Source: Gammaproteobacteria bacterium F7 (GTDB taxonomy: Bacteria; Pseudomonadota; Gammaproteobacteria; Pseudomonadales; IMCC2047). Taken from it: a DNA stretch of 47,754 nucleotides. How positions within the stretch are numbered: the stretch's first letter is position 1; each line of letters starts with the position of its first letter. Made by a program: the position numbers and the translations under genes. The stretch is taken from the NCBI GenBank assembly GCA_001593685.1, contig LUKI01000014.1, positions 1 through 47,754 of the forward strand. Reading direction: 5' to 3'. Under the pieces are notes generated by a model. That model had not been told where the DNA came from, did no database searches, and saw nothing but the letters and a program-made list of their open reading frames with translations. Shown here piece by piece: positions 8,884 through 19,793 of this stretch.

Positions 8884-10071
8884 ATGGGTGTGCCTTTGAC
8901 TGGCCCTTGTGAACATCTGTTAATCGTTAACGATGACCCGGAATCACAGCAATTAATTCAGGATTGCCTGAACGATGGTGGTTATGAAACGACCCTTGTT
9001 AGCGATATTCCCGCCGCATTAACGTATCTTCAGTGGAATCATGTCGATCTGGTGTTACTTGATCTGGGCATGAAAGACGCCGATCCTTTAAAAATGCTCA
9101 AGGAGCTGTGTTCCACTTATTCGGAACTGCCAATTATTGTTTTATCCCACTTTGGCACCATTGAGCAGACGGCCGAAGCTCTTAAGCTGAACGTGATGGA
9201 TTATTTGCGTAAACCGTTTCACCCTGAAATGGTTTTATTTTCAGTCAGTAACAGCTTGAAGCGCATGAAGCTGATGCAGGAAAACCGTAAATATCGTGAG
9301 CAGCTTGAAGTTGCTAACCGTGAGCTGCAGCGGCGTCTGGAGGAAGTTCAGGCTGACCAGCAGGCGGGTAAACTGGTCCAGCAGAGAATGCTGCCGCCGT
9401 CGCCTTACCGGTTGATGGATTATAAATTTACACACCGGATTATTCCCGCTGATTATCTATCCGGCGATTACGTTGAATACCACCAGGTTAGTGACACCAA
9501 GCTGGTGTTTTTTCTAGTTGATGTTACTGGGCATGGCGCGTCATCGGCTTTTGTAACGGTGATGATGAAGCAGCTTGCGATTCGTTCGCGACGTCACTTT
9601 CAAAAAGAGCAGCGGCGTGAGGTTAATTCTGCGGCCTGGATGCTGAAGTGGATTAATAAAAACTTGCTGGATGCTGATTTAGGGCGACACCTGACTATTT
9701 TCCTCGGCGTCATTGATAAGGAAACGCGGCAGCTGAATTACAGTTATGGTGGACATTTTCCGCAAGCGATTATGAGTATTGGCGATGATGTGCGTTACCT
9801 TGAAGGGCGAGGGCTTCCGGTTGGGTTGTTTGAAGGTGCAGAATACGAAGATGTGTATATGCCGCTGCCCAAAAAGTTTGGTCTAACGGTTTTTTCTGAT
9901 GGTGTACTGGAGATTTTGCCGCAAAAAAGCCTGCAGGAAAAAGAGGCGCGCTTGCTTGAGCTTGTCAAAGAAACGAATCATCGTGTTGATTTGATGATCC
10001 AACGTTTAGGTGAGAACGAAATACGTCGTGCTCCCGATGATATTTCAGTACTCAGTTTACAAACGGTATAA
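8884..10071 (+). CDS. Response regulator fused to PP2C/SpoIIE-type phosphatase (HsbR/RssB-like)
   Basis: The 395 residues contain a receiver domain (about 10-125: acidic pair Asp17-Asp18, phospho-acceptor Asp60 in VLLDLGM, Lys in RKPF), a charged coiled-coil linker (about 135-170) and a SpoIIE/PP2C phosphatase domain with VDVTGHG and the closing RAPDDISVLSL. Such proteins control anti-sigma antagonists by dephosphorylation. The next gene, 8 bp downstream, encodes a STAS antagonist, which strongly suggests the HsbR-HsbA partner-switch pair known from Pseudomonas. From memory, P. aeruginosa HsbR carries a further C-terminal kinase domain; here the protein ends after the phosphatase domain. ATG at 8884 lacks a strong ribosome-binding site. 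Confidence 0.85.
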   Translation: MGVPLTGPCEHLLIVNDDPESQQLIQDCLNDGGYETTLVSDIPAALTYLQWNHVDLVLLDLGMKDADPLKMLKELCSTYSELPIIVLSHFGTIEQTAEALKLNVMDYLRKPFHPEMVLFSVSNSLKRMKLMQENRKYREQLEVANRELQRRLEEVQADQQAGKLVQQRMLPPSPYRLMDYKFTHRIIPADYLSGDYVEYHQVSDTKLVFFLVDVTGHGASSAFVTVMMKQLAIRSRRHFQKEQRREVNSAAWMLKWINKNLLDADLGRHLTIFLGVIDKETRQLNYSYGGHFPQAIMSIGDDVRYLEGRGLPVGLFEGAEYEDVYMPLPKKFGLTVFSDGVLEILPQKSLQEKEARLLELVKETNHRVDLMIQRLGENEIRRAPDDISVLSLQTV

Positions 10072-10079
10072 TTGACAGT

Positions 10080-10562
10080 ATGAATTCAGGTAAGATTTTG
10101 GTCGCTAAAAATAATGGCGTCTACGTACTTAAGCTTAATGGTGATGTGCGCCTGACATTGTGCGCGGCATTGGACATTTTTTTGGAAAAGATGATTGCTG
10201 AGCCTGACCTGCAGGCTGTTTTCATTGATTTAAGTGATACCGTGGGTATCGACAGTACCTCATTGGGCTTTCTCGCTAAAATTTCCATCCTCACCCAAAA
10301 AACCTATGCCTGGAAGCCGACGATCATTGCAACATCCGATGATATTACCCGGCTTTTATTGAGCATGAGCTTTGATCAGGTTTTCAATATCATTGATGAA
10401 CGTATTGATGAGGCTGTTGACCTCGGAGAACTGCCTGAAATTGAAGCCTCGGAGCAAGATACCAAGCAACAGGTAATTGAGGCGCATAAAATTCTGATGG
10501 GGCTGAGTGATGATAACAAGGCCAAGTTTCAGGAATTGGTTAGTATGCTGGAGTCTTCCTGA
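10080..10562 (+). CDS. STAS-domain anti-sigma factor antagonist (HsbA-like)
   Basis: The protein has 160 residues: a STAS domain (about 1-100) and a charged C-terminal extension. The phosphorylation loop reads FIDLSDTVGIDSTSLGFL, with hydroxyl residues Ser59-Thr60-Ser61 at the position where SpoIIAA-type proteins carry the regulated serine. When unphosphorylated these proteins bind an anti-sigma partner; in Pseudomonas, HsbA partners with FlgM and with a diguanylate cyclase. It lies 8 bp after the phosphatase gene, so the two are one transcript and presumably enzyme and substrate. No flgM is in the window. Confidence 0.85.
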   Translation: MNSGKILVAKNNGVYVLKLNGDVRLTLCAALDIFLEKMIAEPDLQAVFIDLSDTVGIDSTSLGFLAKISILTQKTYAWKPTIIATSDDITRLLLSMSFDQVFNIIDERIDEAVDLGELPEIEASEQDTKQQVIEAHKILMGLSDDNKAKFQELVSMLESS

Positions 10563-10657
10563 CTGCTCGCTGACCAATTAAGTCTTTAATGCTGCCTGCC
10601 TTGATGGTGACATTGGGGCGTTAGAGGCGCTGGTTTCTATTCAAAATTTTCTAAAAT

Positions 10658-11137
10658 CTATTCGTTTCCAAATACCGAGCGGGCTGTTTGTTTTAAACGG
10701 ATAAAATCCTTGTGAGCCACATAAATCAGCTCGGCCACCTTGCGAATCATATGTTCCTCATAACGATCAAGATTGCCATCGGCGTAGGCGACCTGCCACA
10801 TAGAGCTAATCAGTGTTAGCTTTTGTTCGTAGTCGTAATTATCGTTCACCAAACGAGTGAACTGGTAAAGTGATGTGCTTTGTTGTACCTGCTGTTCAGC
10901 GAGCTCAATAAGCGAGTCAAGCTCATCGTTATTAAGCTTGAAGGTCTCTCTTAATGTTTCGACAATACGTGTTTTTTCAGCCGCCTCAAACTCAAAATCG
11001 GCGCGCGAAACTTCGATAAGCAGCGCTGCTGTAGTGAGCTTGAGGCTGTGGTCGTCGCGGGAACCTGAGTTTCCCGCGGCACTCGTTGCATCAATGGAAA
11101 GGTTAGCCTTAAAGAACTGCCTGATTTGCTCGATCAC
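10658..11137 (-). CDS. TerB-family (tellurite-resistance-like) protein
   Basis: The conserved part is a helical TerB-like domain with [24 protein letters not shown], then [28 protein letters not shown], showing the paired acidic segments (E-x-A-D-F-E and A-D-G-N-L-D) thought to bind metal. I start it at GTG 11137, giving 159 residues, which overlaps the end of the transaldolase gene by 29 bp. A longer frame to 11212 would be mostly an anti-register copy of the transaldolase C-terminus. The function of stand-alone TerB proteins is unknown; tellurite resistance should not be inferred from the name. Confidence 0.7.
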   Translation of the reverse strand: MIEQIRQFFKANLSIDATSAAGNSGSRDDHSLKLTTAALLIEVSRADFEFEAAEKTRIVETLRETFKLNNDELDSLIELAEQQVQQSTSLYQFTRLVNDNYDYEQKLTLISSMWQVAYADGNLDRYEEHMIRKVAELIYVAHKDFIRLKQTARSVFGNE

Positions 11138-12104
11138 CGTAGCAGTCCATCTCAATAATGAATTGTTCCAGTTTGCCCTGATCAGCGGCAAAGTTACGGA
11201 TACCTTCAGCAAGTTTTTCTGTTGCCATAGGGTCTTCGTTTAGTAACCAGCGGAAACGATCTTCTGTAATTTCCGGGTGTTTATCCTGTTCAGGGGCAGA
11301 TTCAGGTGACAACTGACGTTCCAGTGTTCCCGTATCTTCCTGTAATTCCTGCATTAGCTGCGGGCTAATGGTGAGGCGGTCGCAACCAGCCAGCTGTTCA
11401 ATTTCACCGGCATTGCGGAAACTGGCACCCATTACAATGGTGCTGTGCCCAAACTGCTTGTAGTAGTTATAAATGCGCGATACTGACAGTACGCCGGGGT
11501 CTTCAGCAGCAGGGTAGTGATCTCGTCCGGTGTTCTTTTTATACCAGTCGAGAATTCGACCGACAAAGGGCGAAATCAACGTGGCGCCGGCTTCGGCACA
11601 GGCAACAGCCTGTGTGAAGTTAAACAGTAGCGTTAAGTTACAGTGAATGCCCTGTTTTTCGAGTACTTCGGCGGCTTTAATGCCTTCCCAGGTCGAGGCG
11701 ATTTTGATCAGAATGCGCTCTTTACCAATGCCAACCTGCTGATACAGCTCGATAAGTCGTTGGGCTTGAGCAATGGTCGCTGCCGTATCGAAGGATAAGC
11801 GGGCATCAACTTCTGTTGATACGCGGCCTGGTACAATCTTTAAAATCTCAACGCCAACATTAACGGCAAACTTGAGCAGGGTATTTTCCAGGCGTTGTTC
11901 TTCATTACCACCCTGTTGCTTGGCCCATTCAATCGCTTCGATGATGTAATCTGTGTATTCCGGATTTTGCGCGACCTTATAAAGCAGAGAAGGGTTGGTG
12001 GTTGCATCTTCCGGCTGGTAAGCCTTCATGGCGTTGATTTCGCCGGTATCGGCGACGACCACTGTCATGGTTTTGAGCTGGTCAAGTTTGTTGTGAGTTG
12101 TCAC
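11109..12104 (-). CDS. tal: Transaldolase
   Basis: The 331 residues match class I transaldolase: DATTNPSLL near the N-terminus, [15 protein letters not shown], the Schiff-base lysine in [41 protein letters not shown], and the C-terminal [17 protein letters not shown]. It moves a dihydroxyacetone unit from sedoheptulose 7-phosphate to glyceraldehyde 3-phosphate in the non-oxidative pentose phosphate pathway. It sits downstream of dusA on the same strand, as in pseudomonads. The tail after LEQFI is longer than usual and overlaps the start of the TerB-like gene, which suggests translational coupling. Confidence 0.95.
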   Translation of the reverse strand: MTTHNKLDQLKTMTVVVADTGEINAMKAYQPEDATTNPSLLYKVAQNPEYTDYIIEAIEWAKQQGGNEEQRLENTLLKFAVNVGVEILKIVPGRVSTEVDARLSFDTAATIAQAQRLIELYQQVGIGKERILIKIASTWEGIKAAEVLEKQGIHCNLTLLFNFTQAVACAEAGATLISPFVGRILDWYKKNTGRDHYPAAEDPGVLSVSRIYNYYKQFGHSTIVMGASFRNAGEIEQLAGCDRLTISPQLMQELQEDTGTLERQLSPESAPEQDKHPEITEDRFRWLLNEDPMATEKLAEGIRNFAADQGKLEQFIIEMDCYGDRANQAVL

Positions 12105-12168
12105 AGGTAAATCCCTTAATTGAACGAATGAGTGCTATAGCGTTTAAGTATAGACAGCCGAAAACTAG

Positions 12169-13224
12169 TTAGTTAGCTAATTTGGCGGCATTTTCCAGAA
12201 CTTCAATACCTGCGCCGGGTTTATAGGCATTTTCGCTGATATATTGACGGAATTTTCGCCCGCCTGGCTGTCCGTGGAATAGTCCAAGGATATGTTTGCT
12301 AATATGAGTTAATCTGACATCTTGAGTGAGCTGTTGTTCGATGTAGGGCAAAAACTGTTGCAGTATGTCATGACGACTCGCTATCTGGTGATGATCATCA
12401 AATAGTTGGGCATCGGCTTGCGCTAAACTGTAGGGGTTGTGGTAAGCCTCGCGACCGATCATGACACCATCCACCTGCTCAAGGTGCTTTTGACTTTCTG
12501 TCAGGCTTTTAATACCGCCATTGATAATGATTTCGAGTTGCGGAAACTGCTCTTTTATTTGATATACCCAATCGTATCTGAGTGGCGGAATATCCCGGTT
12601 TTCTTTAGGGCTGAGGCCCTGCAAAAAGGCTTTGCGCGCATGGATAATAAAAGTTGAACAACCTGAGTGACTGACAATCTCGATAAAGCGTTGTAAGAGC
12701 TCATAGCTGTCTAGGTCATCAATGCCAATGCGGTGTTTGACAGTTACCGGGATATTTACAGCTCGCTGCATTGACTCTAGGCAGGCAGCCACGAGTTCCG
12801 GTTTTGCCATCAAACAGGCACCAAAGGCGCCGTTTTGAACGCGATCACTTGGGCAGCCGACATTCAGGTTAATCTCATTATAACCCCGGTCTTCACCAAT
12901 TTTGCTGCATTCCGCAAGGTCGCTTGGTGAGCTACCGCCCAACTGCAACGCAACTGGCTGCTCGTGATTGTCAAAACCGAGTAAATGATCACGGTCACCA
13001 TGAATGATCGCGCCAGTTGTCACCATTTCGCTGTAAAGTAGCGCATGCTGACTAATCAGACGCATAAAATAGCGGTAGTGCCGATCAGACCAATCGAGCA
13101 TCGGGGCGATGCATAGGCGACGATTCGGTGCGCGTTTGACGTGGGCTGGTGATGCTGACGAAATATTTTGTTTATTTGGCACAGGGGTATGAGACGGGCT
13201 TGAAAAAGATTTGCGATTATACAC
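12169..13224 (-). CDS. dusA: tRNA-dihydrouridine(20/20a) synthase DusA
   Basis: The 351 residues hold the DUS family pattern: [19 protein letters not shown] at the start of the barrel, the catalytic cysteine in [53 protein letters not shown] and IINGGIKSL. The [10 protein letters not shown] segment is characteristic of the DusA subfamily. The enzyme is an FMN-dependent reductase acting on U20/U20a in the tRNA D-loop. The first 35 residues are poorly conserved, so a later start is possible, though there is no clear alternative. Confidence 0.93.
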   Translation of the reverse strand: MYNRKSFSSPSHTPVPNKQNISSASPAHVKRAPNRRLCIAPMLDWSDRHYRYFMRLISQHALLYSEMVTTGAIIHGDRDHLLGFDNHEQPVALQLGGSSPSDLAECSKIGEDRGYNEINLNVGCPSDRVQNGAFGACLMAKPELVAACLESMQRAVNIPVTVKHRIGIDDLDSYELLQRFIEIVSHSGCSTFIIHARKAFLQGLSPKENRDIPPLRYDWVYQIKEQFPQLEIIINGGIKSLTESQKHLEQVDGVMIGREAYHNPYSLAQADAQLFDDHHQIASRHDILQQFLPYIEQQLTQDVRLTHISKHILGLFHGQPGGRKFRQYISENAYKPGAGIEVLENAAKLAN

Positions 13225-13330
13225 AGAGCAGGCGTGCTTTTCGAGTTAGCCATCAAGCTTGTTAGAGGCCATTTGGCTAAATGAAGGGGAACATTTAATC
13301 AAATACAAGTGTACATAACGTACTTTAAAT

Positions 13331-13361
13331 CAACGGCGGGCAGGGTTTTATGCCGCCGTTG
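13331..13361 (-). terminator. Hairpin at the end of the NMT1-GGDEF gene
   Basis: CAACGGCGG (13331-13339) pairs with CCGCCGTTG (13353-13361) around a 13-nt loop that contains the stop codon of the minus-strand gene. The stem is GC-rich, but the following minus-strand sequence is ATTTAAAG rather than a T-run, so termination would be imperfect. Confidence 0.55.
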
Positions 13362-14988
13362 TCTTTTCCGAGAACTCTTTATCGGCCGTCACAACAAGAT
13401 TACGACCAGCCTGTTTTGCTTGGTAAAGTGCCAGGTCTGTGCGGTGAAAAAGCTCGGTGGCTGTTTCTTCAGGTTGTAATTGAGCGACACCAAATGAGCA
13501 ATGGATAGCTAGCTGAATCGAAAAATCATGAGTAGCGATGGCTCTGCGCAAAAGCTCGGCTAACCGGGTTGCGCCCGCAATTTCAGTATGGGGGCAGATG
13601 AGCATAAACTCTTCGCCACCCCAACGGCCCAGCATATCAGTGCCGCGTACATTATTAGAGACTAAGTTGGCAAGAGTGGCTAAAATTTGATCGCCCGTGT
13701 TATGCCCCAGGTTATCATTAATACGCTTGAAGTGGTCTATATCAAACAGGACCACTGACAGTGATTTATTATAGCGATTGCACTCTTTGATTTGCTGACT
13801 GATAAACTTGTCAAGATTGCGGCGATTACCTAAACCTGTAAGGGCATCCGTATTACTTAATTTCTCCAGCTCAGCTCGCGATTTTTCAAGCTCTAAGGTG
13901 CGTATTTTTACTAATGATTTAAGGCGCTGATTAACCGCAATGAACAGGGTGATTACGATGAGACAAAGGATTAAGGCTGTAGCAATAAAGATTAACCACG
14001 TTGAGTAGGGTGTTTCCTGATTGGTGTGATCTAAATAGTTGAGGCCCTGAAAATAGTTTTCCTCTGAAATGAGCTGCTGATTTTTATAGATATTGGCAAT
14101 ACGGTTGAAGCGGTTATTGTTGATATGGCCCAGTTCGATAAGATCAGGCTGAATCATCCGTCGAGTCATTTCTGCTTCGAACTTCAGGTGTTCTCGTGTT
14201 TTTTGACTGCCATAACGAGTCAGAATCCAGTGAATGACTTGCTCTGGGTTTTCCATCGCATATTCCCAGCCCCGTAGACTAGCTCGACGAAAAGCGAGTG
14301 CAGTTTCAGTGTTTTTTTTCAAATAGCTTTCGGAGGTGAATAGCATATCGCCATAAAAATCAATGCCGTAGCTGTTCGGTGAAATGATAGTCACCTCAAT
14401 ATTATTTTTTTTGTAATAGAAAGGTTGGTTGGTGAGATAGACAGACATGGCGTCTATGGGGGTATTTAGTAATGCGTCATCTTTAAAGTTATGGGGTACA
14501 TGTTTGATATCGTCATGCTTTAGACCAAACTCTGAAAATGTCGCCGTTAATGCGGCATCATCAACATTGCGTTGAAACATGACGCGTTTACCCTTTAATT
14601 CAAGTGGGCTAATAATGCCTGACTCCTTGAGCGTCATGAGAGCAAGCGGCGAATGCTGGAAAATCGCGGCCAGAACCACCAGAGGCTTGCCCTGTAGGCG
14701 GTGTAATACCAGGCTGGTATCAGCAGTGCCAAAATCGGCGGAGCCCGACAAAACAGCTTCGCTAGGCGTTTGGTTTGGATCACGCTCTCGAATCTCTACA
14801 TCGAGACCCTCTTCAGCAAAAAAGCCTTTTTCCTTGGCGGCATAGTAACCGGCAAATTGAAACTGGTGGAACCATTTGAGTTGTAAGGTAACCTTTTCGT
14901 TAGCCATCAGTGGCATGGAGGCTAGCAGGCAAGAGAGTAATACTGGTAACACTGCAAAAGCCTTGGCTAAAGATAACTGTTTGATCAT
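13348..14988 (-). CDS. Diguanylate cyclase with periplasmic NMT1/THI5-like sensor domain
   Basis: The 546 residues have a signal sequence, a periplasmic SsuA/THI5-like substrate-binding domain (KVTLQLKWFHQFQFAGYYAAKEKGFF, ADFGTADTSLVL; about 30-310), a transmembrane helix (about 330-355), a short coiled coil and a GGDEF domain. The active-site motif GGEEF (457-461) is intact and an RxxD I-site (RGTD) lies five residues before it, so an active, product-inhibited cyclase is expected. The sensor resembles pyrimidine/thiamine-precursor-binding proteins fused straight to the membrane anchor instead of serving an ABC transporter. It probably couples detection of a small N-heterocycle or sulfonate to c-di-GMP; the ligand is unknown. 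Confidence 0.9.
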   Translation of the reverse strand: MIKQLSLAKAFAVLPVLLSCLLASMPLMANEKVTLQLKWFHQFQFAGYYAAKEKGFFAEEGLDVEIRERDPNQTPSEAVLSGSADFGTADTSLVLHRLQGKPLVVLAAIFQHSPLALMTLKESGIISPLELKGKRVMFQRNVDDAALTATFSEFGLKHDDIKHVPHNFKDDALLNTPIDAMSVYLTNQPFYYKKNNIEVTIISPNSYGIDFYGDMLFTSESYLKKNTETALAFRRASLRGWEYAMENPEQVIHWILTRYGSQKTREHLKFEAEMTRRMIQPDLIELGHINNNRFNRIANIYKNQQLISEENYFQGLNYLDHTNQETPYSTWLIFIATALILCLIVITLFIAVNQRLKSLVKIRTLELEKSRAELEKLSNTDALTGLGNRRNLDKFISQQIKECNRYNKSLSVVLFDIDHFKRINDNLGHNTGDQILATLANLVSNNVRGTDMLGRWGGEEFMLICPHTEIAGATRLAELLRRAIATHDFSIQLAIHCSFGVAQLQPEETATELFHRTDLALYQAKQAGRNLVVTADKEFSEKTTAA

Positions 14989-15075
14989 GTTTGTGTTACC
15001 GACTACTTATATTTAATGAATGATCAGGTGCTAATGAGGGCGCTTGAGCGCCCTGCTGCCTATTGAGTGTAGGTT

Positions 15076-15100
15076 ATTTTGACAGAGTTAAAGTCAAAAT
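15076..15100. promoter_or_regulatory. Inverted repeat ATTTTGAC-N9-GTCAAAAT
   Basis: A perfect 8-bp inverted repeat (15076-15083 and 15093-15100) lies about 90 nt upstream of the NMT1-GGDEF start codon. The same half-site octamer, ATTTTGAC, recurs at 15459-15466 just before the TonB-receptor gene. The size and spacing suit a dimeric regulator. No regulator gene is adjacent, so its identity is open. Confidence 0.4.
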
Positions 15101-15453
15101 TAGCCTTATGCGAAGTTAAGCTTTGTATCTTTTTGTTTTTAAGTCAGAGGTATTTAAATCACGGCAAGATTTCTGTGACGACTTATCAAGTGTAAAGTCA
15201 TGCAATAGCGTTGATGATTTTTTTGTTTTTGAGTGGTGCATGACCTCGAGTAGCTGATCGTTTTCGACAATTATGATTAGCAGGGGAGGCTTTGTGGTAT
15301 TTGCTTCAGGTGTTGTGCTTAGCGTTATTGCCTCTCTAGCTGAAGGCTTAATTTTATGTCATAGGTTTAGCGGCTGACAAAAAGCTATTCGCCAACAGCA
15401 AATATGCAATATGTTTCATATTTTGTAGGCGCGAGCCTTCCTCTATGTTGCGA

Positions 15454-15465
15454 TCAAAATTTTGA
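15454..15465. promoter_or_regulatory. Perfect 12-bp palindrome TCAAAATTTTGA before the TonB operon
   Basis: The palindrome ends 27 nt before the TTG start of the TonB-dependent receptor gene and shares the ATTTTGAC half-site with the repeat at 15076-15100. It could be an operator in the 5' leader of the four-gene operon. No clear -10/-35 pair was recognised around it. Confidence 0.35.
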
Positions 15466-15492
15466 CCCGCACAAAAATAGAAGGAAGTTACT

Positions 15493-17523
<2,031 letters not shown>

Positions 17524-17540
17524 GTGTAGATGCAGGTGAT

Positions 17541-18293
17541 ATGAAGCAGAGTAGGGTACTTTTTATCGGTATTGACGATACCGATAATCTTGAAACACGC
17601 GGTACAGGTTACAGAGCGCGTCAACTGATTGAGTTACTTGAAACTGAAGTGCTGGCGAAGGGTTTATCTGTGACGCGCCACCAGCTTTTGGTGGATGACC
17701 GCGTACCCTACACGTCTCACAACAGCTCGGCTTGCCTTGCTGTACTGCCGCATGCCGGCGTGTCAGATACGGCCATCATGGATTGTTGCCGTCAGTTTTT
17801 GCTGGATATCGCCGCACCGGGGTCCGATGTTGGACTGTGTCTGGCCGATGAGCAACAAGCTGCCGCGGTTACTTCCTTTGGCCAACGGGCCAAGGTTGAG
17901 CTTCTTTTTCAACCGCAAGCCCGTGATGCAGCGGCTGAGCATGGCATTCAGCTAGAGGGTTTGACCGGCGATTTTCAGGGCATTATTGGTGCCTTGTCGG
18001 CGGTTGGCCTGCATGTGTTTGGTGATGATGGGCGATATCTATGGCCACGCGACCTACGTGAATATACCGGCGATACAGTGTCTCTGGAGACACTTCTACA
18101 GTGCGAAGGTGTCGACCAGGTTGCGTTGTCTGATGGTACCGCGGTTACCGAAAATATGGCATCTATACAAATCGGAGAGTGGCCCCGAACGGTTAGAATT
18201 AATCAACAGGCTGTCCTGTTAGTGGAGCAAACAAATGAGCAAAACGGCTATAAAGTTTTGGCAAAGCAAGCCATTAAATCAATTCGTCCTTAA
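17541..18293 (+). CDS. TiaS-like 'IDDTD' domain protein of unknown function
   Basis: The N-terminus reads VLFIGIDDTDNLETRGTGYRAR, the signature of the domain found in archaeal tRNA-Ile2 agmatinylcytidine synthetase (TiaS), where this segment binds nucleotide and metal. The protein has about 250 residues, so it lacks the OB-fold and zinc-ribbon parts of full TiaS and is unlikely to be a tRNA-modifying enzyme by itself. ATG at 17541 is preferred; an in-frame TTG at 17520 would overlap the receptor stop codon. Its 3' end overlaps the next gene by 59 bp. Lying between a TonB receptor and transport-type proteins, it may act on the imported compound. This is inference only. Confidence 0.7.
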   Translation: MKQSRVLFIGIDDTDNLETRGTGYRARQLIELLETEVLAKGLSVTRHQLLVDDRVPYTSHNSSACLAVLPHAGVSDTAIMDCCRQFLLDIAAPGSDVGLCLADEQQAAAVTSFGQRAKVELLFQPQARDAAAEHGIQLEGLTGDFQGIIGALSAVGLHVFGDDGRYLWPRDLREYTGDTVSLETLLQCEGVDQVALSDGTAVTENMASIQIGEWPRTVRINQQAVLLVEQTNEQNGYKVLAKQAIKSIRP

Positions 18294-18834
18294 TCAGGAT
18301 GGTTCGTTCACGCTGGTGTCTCTGGTGACACTAGGTGTTATTGGCGCGATGCTGCATCAGCATTTACGTCTAGGGTTAAACCTGCCCGGTCATCATGGTT
18401 TAGAGTGGATGGCATTGTTGTTATTGGGGCGCTGTCAATCACAACATCGTTGGGCTGCCACCATGGTTGCTGTCGGAGCCATTACCACCAGCTTGGGGCA
18501 AAATGCTTTATTTGCATCGGTGCTATCACTCAAGGCGATAATTTTCTATGCGCTAAATGGTCTGTTGCTGGATACCTTGTTTCGCATCGCGCCACGTAAT
18601 CTGCCGCTTGCTTTCAAAGCAGTGCTGCTGGGCGGTCTGACCTACATGATCAAACCGCTACTCTTGATACCTGTAGTTGCGCTGTTTGAACTGAAAATAG
18701 GCAGTTTTGTAAAACATGGGTACCTGTTTCCGTTGATGACACATTTTGTTTTTGGAACGATCGGTGCGTTATGTGGCCTTGCAATGGTTAATGCTATGGA
18801 TCGCATAAAACAGAACACGCATATTAAACGGTGA
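18235..18834 (+). CDS. Polytopic inner-membrane protein, possibly transporter-related
   Basis: The 199 residues contain about five to six hydrophobic helices (about 25-45, 57-67, 73-87, 92-114, 122-148, 164-185) with few charged residues between them. The pattern, with GLNLPGHHG after helix 1 and a short cytosolic tail, resembles the size and topology of ECF-transporter S components, but I see no diagnostic motif. GGAG lies 7 nt before the ATG, which supports this start although it overlaps the upstream gene by 59 bp. Its stop shares GTGA with the next start. It is best described as the membrane partner of this operon, function unknown. Confidence 0.7.
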   Translation: MSKTAIKFWQSKPLNQFVLNQDGSFTLVSLVTLGVIGAMLHQHLRLGLNLPGHHGLEWMALLLLGRCQSQHRWAATMVAVGAITTSLGQNALFASVLSLKAIIFYALNGLLLDTLFRIAPRNLPLAFKAVLLGGLTYMIKPLLLIPVVALFELKIGSFVKHGYLFPLMTHFVFGTIGALCGLAMVNAMDRIKQNTHIKR

Positions 18835-19652
18835 GCCTGTTGATTAAGCTGCTGAAAATTTGTTTTTTTACCCTGTTGGCAGGGTTATCGAGCACTGTGG
18901 TTGTTGCAGGGGGAAATAGCAGCCTTCGACAAGCACCTCAAACCCTGCGAGTTATGAGTGTGGTGATTGTTCAGCAGGGCGGCTTTTTGGATGGACTGCT
19001 GGCGCCTTATCAAGCTCAGACGGGCGTACAGATTGAGCTCAGTAAAGGTCATCACACTCACGTTGCTCAGGCAATTGCTGCCGGCGAGGTGGACCTTGTT
19101 ATCACCCATAGTAAGGTAAAAGCCCTGCAAAAACTCGAAGCTAACGGTGTTTTACGGCCACAGCAGCGGTTGTTTGCGAATCCGGTGGCTTTTATCGGCC
19201 CAGAAGGTGACCCAGCAGGTGTGGCATCGGTAGCTGATCCGCTCACTGCTTTTGATAAAATTCAAGCCACTGGGCATTGTTTTGTGCTTAACCGCCATCA
19301 CCGAATGTTAGCGCTGCAGGAGCAGTGGATAGCGGCGTCAGCAATTAATTCCCCGTGCCTGTTGGAAGCGGGTGAAGAGGGTTTTTTGAAGACAGCATCG
19401 CATCAACAGGCCTATACACTATGGTCTCTTCACCCTTATGCGCGCAGGCCGGAGGCTACCTTGTCACCGGTTGTAATAGGGCATAAAAGCCTGCTGGAGA
19501 ATTTAAGTGGTTGGGTGGTGGAGGGCTCACCAGCCGAAAAAGAAGCTCAGCATTTGTTGGCATATCTTGCCAGCGAGACCATCCAGCAACGTATCACTCA
19601 ATTCCGTTTGCCGGGTTATCCGAATCAACAGGCCTGGTGGCCAGCAAAATAA
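18831..19652 (+). CDS. Periplasmic substrate-binding protein, TupA/ModA-like (tungstate/molybdate type)
   Basis: The 273 residues begin with a signal sequence (LLAGLSSTVVVA-GG) and then follow the TupA layout: LRVMSVVIVQQGGFLDGLLAPYQAQTGVQIEL, AIAAGEVDLVITHSKVKA, PVAFIGPEGDPAG. The family binds oxyanions such as tungstate or molybdate for ABC import. The canonical TTTS ligand loop is replaced by MSVVIVQQGG, so a different ligand is possible. GTG at 18831 overlaps the previous stop (GTGA), implying translational coupling. No permease or ATPase gene follows, so this solute-binding protein has no classical ABC partner in the window. Confidence 0.75.
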   Translation: MSLLIKLLKICFFTLLAGLSSTVVVAGGNSSLRQAPQTLRVMSVVIVQQGGFLDGLLAPYQAQTGVQIELSKGHHTHVAQAIAAGEVDLVITHSKVKALQKLEANGVLRPQQRLFANPVAFIGPEGDPAGVASVADPLTAFDKIQATGHCFVLNRHHRMLALQEQWIAASAINSPCLLEAGEEGFLKTASHQQAYTLWSLHPYARRPEATLSPVVIGHKSLLENLSGWVVEGSPAEKEAQHLLAYLASETIQQRITQFRLPGYPNQQAWWPAK

Positions 19653-19793
19653 GCACTGCATATTAGTCTATTTAAAAGCTGGCGCTTGTTTGTATGGTGC
19701 TGTTTGCAGAGCAGATCAAGCCCCGTTATGGCTCACCAGCCCTTGTTAATTCCCCCGTTCAACTGTGGCATCAGCTACCAACAAGGATGATAT

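Larger units (their letters stand above)
14989..15492. other. 504-bp intergenic region between divergent genes; carries inverted repeats
   Basis: No gene is supported here. It holds a short hairpin AGGGCGC/GCGCCCT (15037-15054, no T-run), an 8-bp inverted repeat (15076-15100), an AAATATG/CATATTT repeat (15400-15423) and a perfect 12-bp palindrome next to the TonB-receptor start (15454-15465). I looked for a cobalamin-riboswitch B12 box and did not find one. The sequence is AT-rich between 15120 and 15240. Confidence 0.6.

Noticed and set aside
10658-11212. Longer frame for the TerB-like protein starting at 11212
   Set aside because: The extra 25 residues overlap the transaldolase C-terminus and look unrelated to TerB; GTG 11137 gives a sensible start.
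14989-15492. Cobalamin or molybdenum-cofactor riboswitch before the TonB receptor gene
   Set aside because: I looked for the B12 box and a convincing multi-stem leader and did not see them; a covariance-model search of this segment would settle it.
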